64,000 bases of DNA. Origin: Echeneis naucrates (Eukaryota > Chordata > Actinopteri > Carangiformes > Echeneidae). Made by a program: the position numbers and the translations under genes. A model generated the notes under the pieces. That model ran no database searches. It saw only the letters and a list, made by a program, of their open reading frames with translations, and was not told the origin of the DNA. The stretch's first letter is position 1, and each line of letters starts with the position of its first letter. Of this stretch, positions 1-13,500 are shown one piece after another. Where the stretch lies: the NCBI RefSeq assembly GCF_900963305.1, contig NC_042525.1:152421-216420 (forward strand). The letters run 5' to 3'.

Positions 1-1130
1 ATGAACAGAATTTTCAGATCTGTTCCCCCCATTTAATTCAGGCATCTTCCTCCAGCTTCTCCTCATCAACATACACACCTGTTGACCTCTGACCTCTGGG
101 AGGGTGAATTATTGTAAATGGAGAGACTCAACCAAAAAACCAAAAACCAAAAACCAAGAAACCAAAAACACACACACACACACACACACAGAGGCTGCTG
201 TACGCACCCCAAGCAATTCACACACACATTTGCTTGTACAACTTCTTTGTGGGGACCAAAACAATGAATTTCCTGTCCCTGGACCTGATCCTGATCTCAT
301 CCGCAAAACAACTACAGTCGTAACTTTCGTTATGTCACACAGCTCAGTCTGCTGGTTCCCAACCGCTGGGTCAGGCCCCTCCAAAGGGCCATCTGATTAA
401 TCTGAGGGTCAGATGAAGAAGAAACCCATTCTGGATTCACTTTCTGGACTTTTTGTGAACTAATGATCAGTAGTAATTTAAATTGACAGACAGAGAAAAA
501 TGTTTCCTGAGGGCTGAGCTGATGTCTACAGACGTCATTCATTTTAAAAAAGAAGAAAATGTATGTTTAAATTTATATTTAATCTGTCAATCAACTCATT
601 GATTGGTAGATTGATTGATTAGTGGCAGCAGATCAAAGCTCAGAGAAGTGAATCTGAGTTAGGGTTTTATCTGGACTCACCCTATCCGGTCTCCCAGCGG
701 GGGGGGCTCTGTTGCTCTCAGATGAGCCCCCCCTGGCTCCCCTCCTGCTGCAGCTCTTCCTCCCAGCTCCTCATGCTCCACCTCAGGGTCTCGAGCTCTG
801 ACCTCACAGTGAGCGCCCACCAGTAAACCCAAAACCAAAACTAGTTCTCCCACTGCTGTCATATCTGCACCAGGTCACAACACTGAGTGGAGGCTCACAC
901 GACCACCAGCTGCTTTTAAACAGCTGGAGGAGAGAGAGGAGGTGGGGGAGGGGGATACACCTCCCATTTCCTGTCTGTTGCAGTTTCCTTCTTCTTCGTC
1001 TTCTTCTTCTCTGGATCAACTGAGAAAACAACAGATGAAACTTGAATTGAAAAGAAACTTAATTTTTACTGACATGAAGTGAATCAGACTCAAAACACAC
1101 TGACAGAGTAACAGAACAAACCTTCATTCC
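1..1130. other. Intergenic DNA, no gene recognised
   Basis: No exon of a known family was recognised on either strand. There is a CA microsatellite at about 168-190 and a degenerate CTT/TTC tract at about 967-1012. Short open frames here (for example minus-strand frames over the CTT tract) are low complexity and have no family resemblance. The stretch lies beyond the 3' end of zswim8 and could belong to an unseen neighbouring gene outside the window. Confidence 0.6.
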
Positions 1131-1134
1131 CTCT

Positions 1135-1966
1135 AAAGACCATCAGGTGGCATTGCCGCTGGTTGTTAGATGTCAGATAGCATTGTGGTCAATTAGGTTG
1201 CAGTGTTTAAACAATGCTCAGAAGATACTAAGGGGCTCAAGTGTGCCAAGAAAATATCCCCCACACCATCCTGGACGACTGATACGACGCAAGATGGATC
1301 CATGCTCTCACGTTGTTTACACCAAACTCTGACCCTACCATCTAAACATTGCAGCTGAACTCGAGACTTGTCCGACCAAGCAACATTTTTCCATTTTTCT
1401 TCTATTGTGCTATTTTGGTGAGCCTGTGCAAATTGTAGCCTCACTTTCCTGTTCTTAGCTGACAGGAGTGGCACCCAGTGTGGTCTCCTGCTGCTGTAGC
1501 CCATCTTCTTCAAGGTTTGATGTGTTGTGCATTCAGAGATGGTATTCTGCATTTCTTGGTTGTAAAGAGTAGTTACTTGAGTAACTGTTGCCTTTCTATC
1601 TTCTAGAACCAGACCATTCTCCTCTGAGATCTCACATCAACAAGGCATTTTTGTCCACACAACTGCCACTCACTGGATATATTCACTCTGTAAACCCTAG
1701 AGATGGTTGTGTGTGAAAATCTCAGTAGATCAGCAGTTTCTGAAATACTCAGACCAGCCTGTCACGCACCAACAAACATGCCACGTTCAAAGTCACTTAA
1801 ATCCCATTTCTTCCACATTCTGATTGCTTGGTGAACTTCAGCAAGTTGTCTTAACCACATCTACATGCCTAAATGTATTGAGTTGTGGCCATGTGATTGA
1901 TTGATTAGCTATTTGTCTTAACAAGCAATTAAACAGGTGTACCTAATAAAGTGGCTGGTGAGTGTA
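1135..1966 (-). mobile_element. Tc1-like DNA transposon, truncated and degenerate
   Basis: Read on the minus strand, the element begins with an inverted-repeat-like end at about 1966-1930 (ACTCACCAGCCACTTTATTA) and continues into a Tc1 transposase reading frame. The N-terminal DNA-binding part lies at about 1800-1560 and is interrupted by stops. The catalytic part at 1552-1193 carries the typical block SAKNRKVRLQFAQAHQNS followed by NVAWSDKSR, which holds the first catalytic Asp of the Tc1/mariner DD34E triad, and then DGRVRVW. The frame has a deletion after ESMDPSC, and the C-terminal half with the remaining catalytic residues is missing. The matching terminal repeat on the other side is not visible, so the exact low-coordinate end (about 1135-1190) is approximate. 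This is an old, inactive copy of a family that is very abundant in teleosts. Confidence 0.88.
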
Positions 1967-2779
1967 TTTTGCTGCACAATTGGTGCTAATTATGTTCTCT
2001 TTGTTGCCTTTTCGTGTGTTGGTGACTTAAATTAAAAGGAGTGAAAAACTTTGATCCACTGTGTTGGTATGTGCTGCATTAGCAGGAAGTGTTGTCTCCA
2101 GTCGTCTCTGTGGACAGATCTGTCTCTTCGAAGCAGCCTGTCTGTGTTGATCCAATTTACTCTCTCTTTCTTCACCCACTTCCTGTAGATTTGATGAAAC
2201 AGGATATCTAGTGACCTACAACAGAAATGACCTCCTTTCGTTTGTGTGAGCGTTCCTGCCCTGTCTTTGTGGGGACTATTGAGAGAGTGAGGCCAGTCTT
2301 GTCCGGGAATGCCATATGCCAACACAATCTCCTTCACCTGCTGAACATACAACTTAAAACTATTTCTTTTATTTTTAGCAAAAAAAAAACAGAAGCAATA
2401 ATTGAAGTTCCTCTAAATGTGTTTTAAATATTACGATCATTTAGCGTAGTAACAATCTTAGAATCTGTCATTTATGTTGTTAGCTTGTAACTTGGTGTGT
2501 ATGTTGGGTAGGTGGCACCCATTTCCTTGTATTGCTTCAGGGGTGGGAGGTGGCAAAAGGCTGAAATGTCAGCCAGGCAAAGCGAAAGTTATGATAAACT
2601 ATCATTTATCGACACCAACAGGTTGTATTGGTGTCACAAGTTACTGACATAGAAATTGTATTTTATCTGTAAAACAGAAACAAAATGAGGCTATACTTTC
2701 AACCCCGTCTGAACTTGCAGTACCCACTGCTGGCCACTTCTAAGAAAACACAGCAACATTCAGCTTGTTTTCAATGATC
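1967..2779. other. Intergenic DNA between the Tc1 copy and the zswim8 3' end
   Basis: AT-rich sequence without a recognisable exon. A 106-codon open frame on the minus strand (2032-2352) has no family resemblance and no splice context. No RNA gene or complete repeat was recognised. Confidence 0.5.
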
Positions 2780-3984
2780 TTTATTAAGTAAACTCTACAC
2801 GTCGATATTGCTTTAACTCTTTATTTATTCTTTTCACTCTAAATTAAACTTTTCAACCAGCTACACTTTTCTGAGAATACAAAAATATCACAGTACGTTT
2901 CTACTGAGTCTTCACCTGTGAGGCAACAGCCAATCAGAGAGGAGGAGGAGAACCACAGCAGCTGCCTGGACAGAGATGGAGCACCACGGTCTGAAGGAGG
3001 GGGATGGAGGGGGCCACCTAACCACCTTCTCTCCTCAAAGGAGAGCTCATGGACCCGTGTTGGACTGTGGACCAGGTCTTTGCTGCTCCTCTTCACAACA
3101 GGTACTTGGTTAGGGTCAGAGTTAACCCGAGTCATTAACAAGGAGGAGAGGGTTGACGATGATGAGGAGCAGAATTGTGTCTCAGGTTCGAGGGGCGGAA
3201 TCTTAATGACGTGGCCCTGAGCGGTCGCTCTCTGACCTCCTCACATTCTGGAGCTGTAGTCGTTGTGGTGACGTACATATCACAGGTCCCACCTGAAAAC
3301 CTTCAGTAGAAAAAACTGATTATATCTAAAAAACAAAAACAGTGATTTGACACTGCGGAACCTGGACCAGGTCACAACAAAGACCTGGACCGGGTGGTTT
3401 GACTTAGAGCAGGACTTAAGCTTTAAGTGACTGCTTGGTGGTCCAGGTCCAAGCCTCCAGAGCCTCTGATTAGGACATTTTCTACCTCAAGTATCAAAAA
3501 GATTGAACAGAAAACAGAGGAATCTTCGCACACAGTCATCATCATCTTCATCCTCCTCATCAGAAACCAGGTCACTCTGGAATGATGCAAAAACCAAAAA
3601 ACACCAGGAATGAGCTGGGCTGGGGGGCACCTTGCATCCCCTTCAGAGTGGGGGAGACAGAGGAGACGATTTGATGCCAAAACAAAGTAGAGCAGTTTAA
3701 ATCCACAGTGAATGAACAAAACAGAGATAAACAGGGAGGTCAAACATCCTGAAAAAGGAGTCTCTCGGGTCCAGGATCCAGGATGCGGGGGTTGATTGTC
3801 CTGCCTGTGTTAGTAAGTCCGCATCAGGCTCTGATAGAACCAGGCCAGACTGTTTTCTGGACAGTGGCAGGAGAGATGCTGGAGGCTGAGTAGGAGTTAC
3901 AGGAGATCCAGGTCCAGACCAATCCCCAGGCCCAGGCCCAGGCCCAGGTGTATACAGAGACCTAGACCCGGTTCAGCATGCTGC
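2780..3984 (-). other. zswim8: Probable zswim8 3' untranslated region
   Basis: This lies directly after the zswim8 stop codon. A TTTATT (AATAAA on the minus strand) occurs at 2780-2785, about 1.2 kb from the stop, with no other gene between. Open frames inside on both strands (about 100 codons) are not conserved-looking. The extent of the UTR is inferred from the poly(A) signal only. Confidence 0.55.
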
Positions 3985-4532
3985 TCAGGGGGAAAAGGTG
4001 GCCATCTCAAGGGAGATGCGCTGCCACAGCTCCTTGGTCTGTTTCCCTCTCTTCAGATTCTGCAGGACGTCATTAAACTGCATCATCCCCACCGGCGTCA
4101 GACAGAACGCCCCCCGGGCACCACGGATGATGTTGACAAAGTCATCGTAGTCAGCAGGCGTCAGATGGATGAGCCGGTGGTGGATGTACTGGGGGGGTGG
4201 TGGTGGTGGTAAAATTACTATGTGTTGGTGTATTTGAACATCTGTGACCCCTGTGCCATATGACCCCCCAAGTGTCCTACCTGAAGGTATGCCTGCTGGC
4301 AGCGCTGGACCAGCTGATGGAAGGCAGGTGTACGTAGGTGGGCGTGGATGTGGGCGGGGTTTAACCTCTGCAGAGCCTCCATGATAATTTCCTGCAGGAC
4401 GAACGGACTGAGGACACCTTTAGCTGCTCCGACACAAAACTGGTACACGTAGTTCACACCTGATAACACAACACAGTCAGTGTTGAGACACACAGCCGTA
4501 CACAGACAGACAGACAGACAGACAGACACACA

Positions 4533-4569
<37 letters not shown>

Positions 4570-7500
4570 CCAGCCTGGCAGCCAATCCTAACAGCCACTT
4601 GACATCCTCGGTGTAGGGGGGGCTCCTGGAGAAGTTGTTGGGATGGTCATTGTGTGCTCTCCTCCCCAGCATCTCTAACGCCAACATGCCTTCACACAGA
4701 GACACATGTTAACCTGCTGAATGCCACCCACAGGCCTATAAGAGCTTAGGCCACGCCTCCTCACCAACTCTGTAGGCAGAGTGAAGGTGGTGTAGGCCCT
4801 GCTGGCTGATTGGCTGGCTGTGCTGCTCGTCCTCTGCTGGAAAAGGAGCGCTAACCAGAGAGGCAGGTTGGGAGGAAAGTGGGGGCAGGGATGCCCCCTG
4901 GATGGCCTGGATGGTGGGGCCCGCATGGACGCTGCCAACTGTCAATCAAGAAGGTTACACATTTTGGCAGTCACCATGGTAATGTACCAGCCTCTGATGA
5001 GGTTTATGCTTGGGAATGAGACCATCAGGGGTCCTGACCTGCTACAGTGGTGCTGAGGGGGAGGCCAGTCTCTGTGTGGTACGGGTGGACGGCGATCTGA
5101 GTCATGGACGGGACGGGGACGCCAGGGAACGTCACAGCTGTGGCTGCCATTGGAGGCTGGGGGCCAGCCGCCACGGAGAACGGGTACTGGGCCCCGATGA
5201 AGGCAGGGTGCATCCCCTGAGGAGCAAACACACATATGAACACACACACAAGTCACACACACAGTCACACACACAGTCACACACACAGTCACACACACAG
5301 TCTGACCTGGGGGTAGGCGGCTCCAGGGAAAACTGTGGGCCGGGGTACATGTTGCATGGGGTGTCCCAGGTACTGGGGGGTGCAGACCGTGGGGAGGTGG
5401 GCCTGGATGGTGGTGTAGGGGTGGAGACCCTGGCCATGGGGGTGTGCCATGGCTGGCCCAGGAATGGTGTGGGACTGGTAGATGGTTGAGCCCACCGAGA
5501 TGACAGGCACCACAGCCGCCGCAGAGACCGAGGCCGTCACTGTCGCCACCCCCTGAGACTCCATGTTGGTGCCACCGTCAAGGACACTGCAGTTGGACTC
5601 TGGGGGCCTCCTGCCTGAGCCTCCATTTGCGCCACAGCGGCCAGAGGTTTCCCGCTGTTGGGTTGAGCCCCCCCCCACTGACTGCTCATACAGCCAGTAC
5701 CATTGGTGAGCAACCTCAAACAGAACCTCGGGGTACACCCCCCCGCCCTTTGCCGCTTCCTCCACTGCCATGCAGGCCTTCTCCAGCATCACATTGTCCT
5801 TGACCGGAAAGGAACAGGGAGGGGGAGAAAGAGGGGTCACTATAGTTCTAAGTCGATCAGATGGACCAAACTTTTAGAAAACGTTGAGGACCTGGACTGG
5901 ACTGAGACCAGCAGTACCTGCTCTTTACACTGGACCAGAGCTCTCTGGATTTCATTTGGATTCAGAGCATGGGCGTGAGGCAAGCAGCTCAGGGCCAGCT
6001 CCGCTGCTGCCCGAACCATGTTGGGGTCCCTGGCCCGCGATGCTCGATCTGCCAGTGATGCCACTTCAGGGGGAGTGAGGTGACCGTCCCAACACTCCAC
6101 CAAGATGTTGAGAGCGGCACTGCCGATCTCCATGGCCTGGCCTGAGGGAGGAGAAGATACCTAGTTAGAGAATCTCCATATCTCTGATCACTCTCCCAGA
6201 CAACCTGCTCCTCACCAGTAATCCAGGACACGTGGGAGGAGTAAGTCCTTGACAACCAGTTGGGGGAGACAAAGTTATGGAGGCCGAGTGCATACAGGCC
6301 AATCTCAAAGGCACAAAGGTGCAGATTTCTGTGGGGGCCCTGGTGGCCACCGCTGGCCGAGGGTTGGGTGAAAATGGAGGTGGAGGAGTTGCCTCCAGCT
6401 TTGATTAGCACTGTCTTGGCCAGTTCAAAGTAAAAATGAGCTGCTGCTTCTGATGGCTGGTTGGGGACATGGGGGGCATGGCACTCTGGGCGTCGCCCTT
6501 TGTACCTGAAAATGTGGAGAAGAAGACATCATCAAAGTTGTTAAGAATAAAGCAGTTTATCACCTGACACCAACAGCTTCAAACACTCATCTGCACCTGA
6601 GCACATCTGTTTACACATCAACATGATGACGTTGCAATGAGCCCCCCACTCATTCGACCTTTAACCTGAGTAGGTGACAGGTGAGCTTACACATCTGAGC
6701 TTTGCGTTCATCGCTGAATGGAGCTAATACATAACCATGCCTTCTGAAGTCATGTGACCTGGTCTAGATGCCAGTGTTTTGACGAGCAGTACAGGAAGTG
6801 AGCTGCTGAGGACGATGTGCATTTACCTGCTGGTGTCAGTGCTCTTAGCTCTAGCCCCGCCTCCTGCCCTGCGAGAGCCACTGGAGGAGGAGGAGCCCAG
6901 TGAATCAGAAGATGAACTGCTAATGCTGTCACTGTCCTGGCCCCGCCCCCAAGATGCTGCTGCCCAGCTGCCACGGAGCGGCCGACGGCTGAGTGTGGGG
7001 GAACTGTCTGAAGTTGTCTCTGGTGCGCTGCTGTCGATGCTCGCCATCCCTGCCCGGACACCATGAAACCATATTCGTGTCAATAACTGGGCTGCTGAGG
7101 TAGGGTCAGAGGTCAGACGTAGACAGACCCGGACCACAGAGTGGGACTAAGATCTGACCTAAGTGAAGACGAGTGAAAATGTGTACCAGTGTGTTTCTTC
7201 TTCTGGCGGACGGGCGAGCCCCAGCAGCGCTGGCTGTATCCACAGCGACCCCCCAGTGCCAGGCGGCTGGGAACTGTGGGCTCCAGTTTGTAAGGAGCTG
7301 TTTCATTGTGCTGGTCACTGGATGATGGTGGCACCTCCGACACTAGAAGACAGGTAAAAGACACCATCAGGAGGTGGATGTGTCACGTAATCAAATTGTT
7401 ACCATATAGACACCCAACAGCATAAGAAGACATGACACTAAAGTGGGGGGCTCACCATGATCCCTGGCCTCAGCAGGACTCTCGCCTGCTGTACTGGTCT

Positions 7501-10500
7501 GGACTGGGTTAATTTCAGCCTGGGGGGCCACCACATCTGTAGTGAGTGTCACAACAGAGGAAGAGGAGGAGGCTGCCACGGGAGCCACAGAGGAAGATGG
7601 GGTTGGGTGTTTGGAGACCCCCCCAGTGGCTCCACTCACCCCACTGTTGCCTGGTGCTGTGTGTTTGGATGGGCTGCGCTGGCTTCCAGCGGCTGGCTTG
7701 CTGGAGTAGAATGAGCTCAAAGTTTGAGGCTTATGAGTCTGACTCTCTCTGTCCAACAATTTATCCAGGATCTGTTTTTTTTGGGGGGGGGGAAGAAACT
7801 ACTTTTAACAATGAACATTAACAGTTGTGACGAATCTGACAAATCTTAAATTTAGTCTTTCTCAGTGGTGTTAACTGTGTGGCATTTTAATGGCTGTTTT
7901 CTGATTCTGTTTCCTGTTGAATGACCAAAAACATCAACTGCCATTACCTTCTTCAGCTTGCTCTGATCATCCTTGTAGGTTATCATAAGCGCCAGGGCAA
8001 GGTCGCCCTTCACCCGCCTGGTGCCTTCACACAGTAGAGGATGCTCTGCTTCACTGACCGTGGTCTTCATACCTGCAGAGGACGGAGCCATGAAGATGGA
8101 AGTGAAGGTGTTGGGAGGTGGGATGAGCCACAGATGATGGTCAAAAACAGGAGAAAAACACACAAACAGAAAAAGATGATAATGCAAAGAAATAAAGAAA
8201 ACTGATATTTATACCAAGAGCAGCAACGGCGGCCTCGAAGCCAAGCTCCTCATCACCAGGCATCTCATTGTTGCGGTTGCGGCTTGGTGGACGGGAACCT
8301 GTTGGTGACACGACTGCACAAACAGTATGGAGGAAAGTGAAAAAGATGTTAATGTTTAAAATTCCCCTTTAAAATTTATCTTGGAATTGAATGTAGCTAA
8401 TTTAATTAACTTGAATCCATAACCCACCCACCAAGACCTCAGGTCCTCACCTGGGGTGCAAAGCACATCGAAGATGAAGCTGGCCAACATCAGAGGCAGC
8501 ACAGGCCTGTAGTCACAGAAACTGCCATCTCTGAGCTGCTCAGCTCGTTCTCTGATGGCCGACATTTCCACCAGGCTGAGAGGGATCTTCTTCAGCAGAG
8601 CCACCACCTCTGACTCCTGGTAGGCCAATTTCACCTGGACAGACACACACTGTCAGTGGCACACTTTGCATAATGTGTTCACAGCACATATTTATACAGA
8701 GGACACGGCATTAACTCCATTGAGACAGCAACAGGTTATGTGTCTCTATGTCTGTGGCTCAGACCTCCAAGGCTTTGGTGGAAGCTGGTGGTCTCTGCAG
8801 CTCCAGAGAAAACATTCCGGTGCTGAATGCCAGGTTGTGGAGTTCCAGCCTCTCACTGAGGACTGTGAGAAGGAAGGCAGCTTTGGACAGAGTGTTTGTA
8901 GCCACCTGAGTTTGACGGCTGGTCGACACCTTGCTCTTCTTCCCCTGAGATTACAGCAGGGAAGCACTGACAATTAGCATGTGACAAATTTAAGAGGACC
9001 TGGACTTTCTGAGTCTTGGAGCACTGCACTTGCCCTAGTCCTACCTTAGTCTGAGGCTGTTCCACCTTCAGGTCTGGTGGGTTGGCTAACAGGTCTCTCG
9101 CCAGGTCCACAGCTAACCGGCATGCCTCGTTACTGTAGCCGTGGGCGTGGAGGGCCTCGGCGCAGGCAAACAGGACCTGACAGGACAGGACAGAGAGCAG
9201 GGACTGGTCTGCATCAGGTATGTCACATGGCAGATCTTTTGATCTGCAGGTCCATATGTTTCTAAATGTGACTGCGGCCTCATGACTCTAAGGTCACTGG
9301 CCTGATTCAATACCAAAGACCAGCACAGTAGGTCTGAGTAAGACAAGTGGCAGGTAGTCTCAGAGACTATCCTCACCTCCATGCGTCCCTCCTGGTCCAG
9401 CGGTTTGATCCCTGAAAAGATATCTGGCTCCTCCTCCTGGTGACTATCAGTCAGCTGTCTGTCTGCTCCCTCCTCAGAGGCGGCACTCAGGTAATACGCC
9501 TGATAGTCGTCCTCACCTGCAGCGTCTCCCCCCACTGCTCCACCTGGTGCCTCTGCTCTATGATTGGCTGCTCCAGTTAGGGCTGAAGCCCCGCCCCCTG
9601 GCAGTGCTCCGATTGGTGGCATCTCTCTGCAGCCATGCAGCACCTTGGCAGATGTCTCAACGCTGCCTGATTGTGCCATTGTGCTGGAGGTGGATGGCTG
9701 GTTACATCCGACTGAGTCTCCCTCTTCTTCTCTGTGTTGGATGGACTCCTCCTCCAACTCCATCCCCTTTTCTGATGCGAGGGGCACATCCATGACAACC
9801 AGCATCGTCTCCTTGGCAGGGAAGCAAGGTGGTGCGGGCTCTGCAGCAGCAGGAAGCACTGCAGACGTGTGGCCAACGCGTTTTGTTTCAAACATCTTGC
9901 TCCCCCCACTGCTGCTGCTATACTTCCGTGAGTCTCTGAGCAGTGGGCTGGGTGAAGGCAGCATTTCTGCTGGGGGGGGCAGAAACTCGAAAGTGTTGCT
10001 AGCCTCTGCTCCCAAAGCCAAACTGCAGCCATCATCCAGACTGAGCTCAGCCAGGTCAGGCTCCAAGGAACTGTCCTCGCTGCTGGTCCTACGCTTGGCG
10101 CTGGCATGTTTACCAACAGCCAAACCCCCACCAGCCCCAGGGCCTCCTGCAGAAGGTCCTTTCCCACTTCCCTGTGTCAGCTTCAGCTTTCCTCCAGACG
10201 AGGCGCCTGTCCCTTTGTACATGCACTTCCCTCCTCCATCTTCCAGAGCAAGAGACATGCTGCCCCCCAGACGGACCAGCACACCCCCGCCTCCACTCAC
10301 TGACAGCCCCTTCCTCTTCGTCATGATGGTCTCTTTGGGTCGCACCGCTACCTCTTGCTGACACAACTGACCACTACCCCTTCCTTTATAATCACCTTCA
10401 GCTCTCCCTCCTCCCCCTGGTTCTGGGGGTTCTCCACCCCCCCCTGCAGCAGCTTTGACTCCTCTCTGATGCTGCACAGCCCTGGACCAGCAAAACGTGG

Positions 10501-13500
10501 CGCTCTTCTTATCGGCGCTGCAGTAGGTAATACCTTCCAGGGGGTAGGCTGCTTCCCAGTTGAAGTAGCAGGACTCCACAGCCGGTTTGAAGCCCTGGAA
10601 CAGTTTGTCCAAGGACTTTCGATGTTGCCCCCGTTTCACAATCTCGATGACCTTCAGGTGCCACTGCTTCAGCTGGATGGCCAACTCCAGACGCCTGGAA
10701 GAGAGATGCAGCCGAAGTGTTAGTATTGTTAGCAGTGTCTGGCTTGGCGTCCCCAACTCTTAAGTATCCTGGCCTAACCTGCAGGGGCTCATGGTGGGAT
10801 CCAGCACTGCCAGCCTCCAGAGCACCACCATCTCATCACACATGCTGGCACAGGCGTGGGCTGCCACCTCTGATTGGCCATTACTGCGCCCAGTGTGGCC
10901 ACTGGCACTGCTGTGGGACGCTGAGGTCCGGACACTGTACCACCAGCTGATGATCTGCACAACCATGCAACCACGCACACACGCACACACAGCTGAGAGC
11001 TGGTTCACTTTGGGTTTACTGGCACACACACCTAGACGCAGCGTGTCATTTGGGACCTACCTGTTCATAGGTGAGGCACTGTTCAGTTAGGATCTCCAGC
11101 AGCGGCGCTGCATTACTGTCTCGTCTCTTGAACATCTCCCTGACAATTGACAGAAGGTTCCAGATGCCCTCTGGCTCTCTGCCCCTCAGAGGTCGTAACA
11201 GACATGCCCACTCAGCAGCAGCTGGTGGTTCCGTGGACGACAGATACATGGAGTTTACATCACTGTGAATAAAATTGCAAGTTCAGAGCAACTGTGAAAT
11301 CAGACAGGAGGAAACAGCTTTAGACTAAGCAGACAGCATTTTAAACAAACAAAAATACTTCTTGACTACACTGGAAGCAATGTTGCTGGCTCCATGTGTG
11401 TCTGTGTGTATGCAGCTGTGCAGCAACAGGTACCTGAAAACCACAGGGGAGGGGCCACAGAACTTGTGCAGAGTCTTTTTAATGTTGTCACTGAGAGTTG
11501 ACTCATCCAGGTACCAGGTGCTCTGGTCAGATGCTGAAGGACCTGCTGTTGGGTCTACGCACGCACGCACGCACGCGCACACACACACGCACACGCACGC
11601 ACACACACACACACACAGACACACTTCTGCTTCTAATCTTGACGTGCTTCATTATTTGTTCTGGTTGTGTGTGTGCTGGTGTCAGTACCTGGAGCACCGC
11701 ACACTGTGTTGATGGCAGTGGACTGGGAAGACAGAAGCTCGTCCAGCAGTCGCTGGGCTGTGGGTAAGATCTGGAACACAGATCTGAATTATTGATACAT
11801 GAAGACACATGAAGAACCAAAACCAGGACCTGGACTCTACCTGCTGAGGCAGCTCACTGATCAGGTACTGGGCAAACTTCTGGAGCTGGTCCCTCTGCAG
11901 CCTAGACAGGGACTCAGAGACCGGAGCCCTCAGACACACTGCTGAAGCCTGCAGACACACAGACATGTGCACGCATGAGCACGAGCGCATGCACACACAC
12001 ACACACACACACACCTGAAACCTGCCTCATCTGATTATTGGTTTATCTATCAGTGGAAAAGAGGCTTCAGACAAAAACTCACATTGTGGATCCTAAAGAG
12101 GCAAAGTGCCACCACGTGGGCACACCACTTGGCCCCCGCACCACAGGTGCAGCTACAGGAAGTGATGCGGCAGCGGTCGAACATGACTGCCACATTGTAG
12201 GCTCCTTTAGACTGACCGGCCTGACTGGAAACCACAGTGGCGCTGAGGTGGAAGCCTGACAAACAGACATACAATCAGAAGACAACACACACGGATGTAC
12301 ACTTAGACTACACCTCCACAGTGGACACCCACCGATCTGCAGGGGGTCTTTGACAGCTCGGATCCTGTAAAGCTGCTCCCCACGCTGGAACTCATCTGGA
12401 CTCCCATTGGCCAGGCAGGAGTACAACCTGGGAGGGGGCATCAATAGCAGATGGAGACTGTTAGACAACTGATGTTAGTTAGCCTTCTTTTTCATAATCA
12501 TCATTGTCATCATTCAGATCTGCCAACCGGATCAGTCCAGCATCAGATGTGAACCACAAGCTCTGCTAGGGGACTGTCATCATCATCATCATCATCAGCA
12601 ACCTCACCTGATGTCCTCCTCGTTCTCAGGGAAGCTCCAGTAGGCGATTCGAAGCTGCAGCTGCTCAGGAACAGGAGGGTAAACCTTCTCCACCACCTCA
12701 AACGGGATGTGGAATGCCACCTGCTTCGCTGAGAGCTCCACCAGGGGGATCACCTGACCATCTGAGGAAGACCACAGGAGGAAGATCAGCTCAGCGTACA
12801 GCCCTGTGTCTGTGTCTTAGCAGGTCAATTGATCAATTAGTTCATCATTAAAAATTTATTGGTGACACTTTTGACCATATGAGTGTCCACACATAAAATG
12901 TCAGACCAGATGGGCATCTGTGACTGGCTGCAGTAAGTTAATGACTGTTAGCTGTCCGCAATCAGAAAGGAGGGACTATAATAGACTCAGTTGACTCCTG
13001 TGGGAAGTGGGCAGGGCCTATTACACCTGATCCTGACATGAAGCCTATTTAAGGTGGCCCAATATTCTACAGAATATTGGCCCTATCAAACACTTTGATA
13101 GTTTTGGCCTGGATTAGAAGTGAAGCTGACAAGTTTAAAGTGTAAAGTTTCCATAGCCACTGAGCTCAGGGAGGCAGGAGCCGCTGATGTTGTCATTGGG
13201 TTTTTAAAGACCCACTCCCCCCACCTCTTCTACCAGTTTCCAAAGCTTCAGTTTTGTAACAAAGAGCCTGAGCGAAGAGAGAACAGAACTGATTCCTAAC
13301 CTTTGTTTTAAACCAAATGAATGAGCTCTTATTCTGAAAGGTCACTGAAGGCCAGAAAAATGGAGGAGCACACACACACATCTATACTATATATTTTGAC
13401 CTTTGACCCCGATGTGACTTATGTTCAGGGGGTTGTGTGTCTGCTCCTGTCCCACCTTTAATTTTCACCGTGGGGGAGTTCGGTCCGGCAGACTGTTTCC

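Noticed and set aside
2839-3220. Overlapping 100-codon frames on both strands
   Set aside because: Within the probable zswim8 3' UTR; no family resemblance or splice context.
5232-5300. Regularly spaced direct repeats resembling a small CRISPR array
   Set aside because: Units are 12 bases, contiguous and made of CA; the host is a vertebrate; it is a minisatellite.
9564-10361. 265-codon open frame on the plus strand
   Set aside because: It is antisense to the large low-complexity exon 10 of zswim8, whose minus-strand frame matches the family; the plus frame is a shadow of the GC-rich Gly/Ser codons.
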